Assembly: GCF_019175385.1 (NCBI RefSeq)
Contig: NC_083346.1
Coordinates: 54,899,821-54,963,820 of the forward strand
DNA from: Lycium barbarum
Lineage: Eukaryota; Streptophyta; Magnoliopsida; Solanales; Solanaceae
Reading direction: 5' to 3'
DNA: 64,000 bases
Below the pieces are notes generated by a model, which was not told the DNA's origin, did no database searches, and saw nothing but the letters and a program-made list of their open reading frames with translations. A program made the translations under genes and the position numbers. Position 1 is the first letter of the stretch; the number at the start of each line of letters is the position of its first letter. Shown in pieces: positions 60,621-64,000 of this stretch.

Positions 60621-62025
60621 CCAAAGCATATATGCGGTTCGAAGGACCGCTAGAACTGGAAGCTCCGCCACGACCTCCACCACGGCCTGCTGGTACCTGA
60701 ACACCCTGCCCCATAAGGCGCATAGCTACAGAAGAAGATGAACCAGCAACCGACCCAGTGGGCTGAACCACACCGCCTGAACCACCGCTCTACGGACACT
60801 CTCTCATAATATGGCCTTGATGGCCACAAGAAAAGCAAGCACCTGTAACGAGGCGACATTACCCAGGATGGAGCCTTCTACACTGAGAACACCGAGGCAT
60901 AGATGGCCTCGACTGGCTCAAACCTCTGTTCGACTGCGAACCCGAAGCCTCGGAGCTCTGATCGGATCCTGAATATCCTGTGCTGTCAAACCTCCTACTG
61001 GTGAACTGTGGAGGTGCACTCTGTGCTGGCTGGGACGGATATCTAATATGCTACTGAGGCTGCCCGCCTCGAAACTCGCCAGGATAGCCAGCTGATCTGG
61101 CCCTCTTATGCTGACCTCTATCATAATCTCTATCTGGCTGGCGTCCTCTGTGTCGATCCTCCACCCCCTGTGCATATGCTTGTACCCGAGCAATATCCAT
61201 ACCTGACTGAAGAGCCACTGCCATACAACCATCAACCAAATAACGATCTAACCCCATCATATAGCGATGCACTCTATCAGCCATATCAACTACGATAGTA
61301 GGTGTATATCTAGCCAACGAGTCAAACTCAAGGCTATACTCTCGAACACTCCTGCCCCTCTGCCTCAACTGTAAGAATCTATCAACTCTAGCTCGCCGCA
61401 TCTCTGGAGGCAGGAAGTGGCCAAGGAAGGCTTCCACAAACTCCTCCCATACTGCTGGAGGAATATCCTCGCCCCTAGACAACTCCCATGACTCATACCA
61501 ATTGACAGCTACATCCCGCAATCGATACGAAGCTAACTTAACAGACTCAGTCTCTGAAGCCTCAATTATCCGCAATGTACGCTGCATCTGCCAAACGAAA
61601 TTCTGCGGGTCATCCTCGGGCTTCGACCTGAACAACTCTGGAGGATTACAACTTAGAAAGTCATGGGCTCTCAAACTGTCATGTCTATCCGTCTGGTCAA
61701 CCCTTAGTCCATGCTTGCGAGCCTGTCCTGCCACTAATCTGGTGAGCAACTGAACTGCATCTCTCATTCCTCTATCCTCCGCCCCTGGCTGAGGAGCTGG
61801 AGGCTCAGGTGCTGGAACCTCGGGAGCTGGCGGTGGAGCCTCCCCCTGGCCCAGAGCTGCCACTGCCCTAGGTTCCTCCGAAAATGGCGGTGTAGTAGAA
61901 CTCGCGGACTGGAACACAATCTCAGGCATAAACTGGGCACGAGCCCCAGTAACTCTCCGAGTCTGACTAGTATCCCCTGCTACTGATTTGCTCTTCTGGG
62001 CAGCTGTCGCTTTCTTTGGAGGCAT
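60621..62025 (-). pseudogene. Element K gag
   Basis: The start is MPPKKATAAQKSKSV (ATG at 62025). A Pro/Ala-rich linker (near 61780-61860) is followed by DFLSCNPPELFRSKPEDDPQ, RDVAVNWYESWELSRG and RSVREYSLEFDSLARYTP, then an Arg/Gly/Gln-rich stretch. The knuckle CFSCGHQGHIMREC (near 60793-60835) is intact. Stops near 61050 (Gln codon), near 60860 and near 60790 break the C-terminus. Confidence 0.9.
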
Positions 62026-62213
62026 AGCTGTAAACATAATAGTCTATTAGGAAGGGATTATCCTGATAATATAGCTCTATCGCACGATCTAGGATAAGAA
62101 GGAAAGATGACATCCTAAATGTCCTGTAGCTTCCTGTTTATAGATGTGGTGCACAACACACCGATAAACAAGACTCTACTAGACACAGTGTGTAGACACT
62201 CTAAGAATGAACT

Positions 62214-62225
62214 GCTCTGATACCA
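62214..62225 (-). promoter_or_regulatory. Primer-binding site of element K
   Basis: Sense TGGTATCAGAGC, 5 bases from the 5' LTR at 62231. A perfect match to the standard site. Confidence 0.95.
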
Positions 62226-62349
62226 GTTTTTGTCACGACCCCTCCTCGTGGGCCATGGCCAGTGCCCGAGCTGGACACCCATATGTACCTGTCAGACTTA
62301 ATCGGACTGATACTATAGGTCCTCAATTAATCATATCGTAATAACATAC

Positions 62350-62530
62350 GCAAGCCGACGGGGCTGCCACTGTATATATCATTATACTACGAAAGCCGAC
62401 AAGGCTGCCACTACATATCAGTATATTACGCAAGCCGACAAGGCTGCCAGTACATATCATTATATTACGCAAGCCGACAAGGCTGCCACTACAAAACGAT
62501 AATATATGCAAGCCAGCAAGGCTGCTACAA
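62350..62530. repeat. 39-bp tandem repeat in K 5' LTR
   Basis: Five units, matching 54751-54944. Confidence 0.92.
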
Positions 62531-63090
62531 CGACAGAACATCCACTATAACCATATAGACACACCTGATCAAATCTCAATACAACCCACATATATGTCTA
62601 CAGACCTCTAAGAGTATCAACCGTGAAATATGACGGGACAGGGCCCCGTCGTACCCCTAAACAAACATATATATATAGATATATATATCAGAAAGTTTGT
62701 ACCAAAAGCTAGGCTCCGGAATAACGGAGCTCTCCAAGGCAGCAGAAAGGGAATGCTAAGCTGGCGGATCACCAAAGCGAGTATATGTACCTGCGGGCAT
62801 GATACGCAGCCCCCCCGAAGAAAGGGGGGTTAGTACGAGATATGTACTAAGTATGTAAAGCATGAAATACAGTAAAGAGGATCATATTGAAGTAGGGAGT
62901 ACAGGAGACAAGGATAACATCCAGAATACCAAAACACTTGCCTTTTGAAACATAAATCATGCATGTCAATATCATAGATCATACCCGACCCGTTATGGGA
63001 CTCGGTGACATAATTATATTATCTTCATGTATATATATGTAACGTGTCCCGGCCCTCTGTGAATAAAGTCATCCGTGGGGCCATAATCAA

Positions 63091-63124
63091 ATCACCATAT
63101 CATCATATCATCATATCATCACAT

Positions 63125-63199
<75 letters not shown>
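63091..63199. repeat. CATCATAT and (TA)n microsatellite in K 5' LTR
   Basis: Several ATCATATC units run into about 35 TA units. It is flanked by two copies of the GTGTCCCGG-type string, suggesting a duplication around the tract. Confidence 0.95.
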
Positions 63200-64000
63200 A
63201 CGTGTCCCGGACCGCTAGTGAGGGACTCGGTGAACAATGCAGTGAAACTGTGCACGAAAACGTGTCCTGGCCCGGGACTCAGTGAAACATATATTAAGGC
63301 ATGCACGAGCAGAGTAGTGAGAAACCATATGCAAGTTAAAACACATCTGAGACTCGATAGAATAATCAAAACGATCTATCATTTGAAAATCGAGGCAATA
63401 GTCGTATCAAGTACCTTTTGAATATCACTATGGATTATATCAAAATAGAACTTTTGGAATCATACACACGTATCAAGGCATAATGAAATAGCTTCTGGGA
63501 GTCAAGAACATTAGCCATCCTAGTGGCTCTAAGAATAGGAGCTTCCTTGAAATCATAGATATACGTCGTCTGTTTGTTTCATAAAGATCATGCCAAAAGA
63601 AAGAAGGGTTAACTTTACATACCTGTTAACGATTGATCGCAAACCCGTTCGCTTCGTCGCCCCTTTAGCCTATTTAATATAAAACTAACGCTATCATTAG
63701 TAACTATATTTTCTAATTCTTAAATCTGTAGTCCATCGCTTATAGAACTTATTGTTTACCTAATACTTTCTCGTTAAGGGTTTTTCATTATCTAAGGACT
63801 TAACGAAAATCAGGCAGCATTTTCCCTATATTCGCCTAACCCAAATTTTCATTTAGCCTCCTGTTATCACAAAAATACCAACAACAATATATGAACATAA
63901 TCAAACCTTCAATTCAACAAGGATAACAACCTGTCCACCAAACAACACAACTTCAATTTTAATCATTTAATCCCTTCATTTTTCCCATACATCCATAATA

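Larger units (their letters stand above)
57001..62230 (-). mobile_element. Ty3/gypsy Tekay-type element K, internal domain
   Basis: A full 5.2 kb internal domain between two LTRs, carrying gag, PR, RT, RNase H, IN and chromodomain. It belongs to a different subfamily from A-D: gag starts MPPKKATAAQKSKSV, the linker is Pro-rich, and the LTRs are distinct. It is broken by a few stops, a deletion near 59970, an 80-bp duplication and one integrase active-site change. Confidence 0.93.
62231..64000 (-). repeat. Element K 5' LTR (cut by window edge)
   Basis: TGTCACGACCCC onwards, 1770 bp seen of an expected ~2.4-2.5 kb. It aligns with the 3' LTR with roughly 5 percent differences by eye. The R palindrome reads TAGTAC...GTACTA (62831-62849), changed on both arms compared with the family CAGTAC...GTACTG. 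An extra ~150 bp (about 63057-63205) with a CATCAT/TA tract is absent from the 3' LTR. Confidence 0.92.

Overview
This window is repeat-rich nuclear DNA from a plant. I see no intact host gene. It is a nest of LTR retrotransposons, mostly Ty3/gypsy elements of the Tekay/Del chromovirus type. Supporting features are a gag with a CCHC knuckle, the pol order PR-RT-RNase H-IN-chromodomain, LTRs of 2-3.2 kb, and a primer site complementary to initiator Met-tRNA. The conserved PPT-side hairpin and LTR ends resemble elements common in Solanaceae genomes. That assignment is from memory and was not tested by search.

Layout. (1) 1-38068, minus strand: a tandem array in which neighbouring internal domains share one LTR. 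From right to left it reads LTR (35466-38068), internal D (30846-35465 plus 21756-22179), shared LTR (19756-21755 plus 12154-12697), internal B (6950-12153), shared LTR (4391-6949), internal A (1-4390, cut by the window edge). Two elements are nested in it. C (12698-19755) is a truncated gypsy element at the D/B shared LTR. E (22180-30845) is a complete non-coding element with two ~3.2 kb LTRs and a GAAAC target-site duplication, inserted in D's chromodomain region. (2) 38069-46557: old sequence with a copia-like 3' end, a 2.7 kb solo LTR F flanked by TAAAA, a decayed Ty1/copia pol fragment, and a gypsy LTR fragment G. (3) 46558-52069: a plus-strand solo LTR H flanked by CTTCT, then an old, poorly resolved retroelement 5' end and non-coding AT-rich DNA. 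(4) 52070-64000: plus-strand Tekay LTR J with its primer site and leader, interrupted by minus-strand element K (3' LTR, full-length but broken gag-pol, and a 5' LTR that runs off the window).

None of the gag-pol copies is intact. C and K are the best preserved. A and B share the same stops, frameshifts and lost catalytic residues, so one dead copy was duplicated as a unit. Beyond coding sequence, three short non-coding structures recur across families: a hairpin next to the PPT, a CAGTAC/GTACTG palindrome in the likely R region, and TACGGWCCGTA palindromes in U3. The coding-free element E keeps the first two and shares LTR ends with K, so it looks like a non-autonomous derivative using the machinery of a K-type element. 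No CRISPR array, rRNA, tRNA gene or cellular operon is present.
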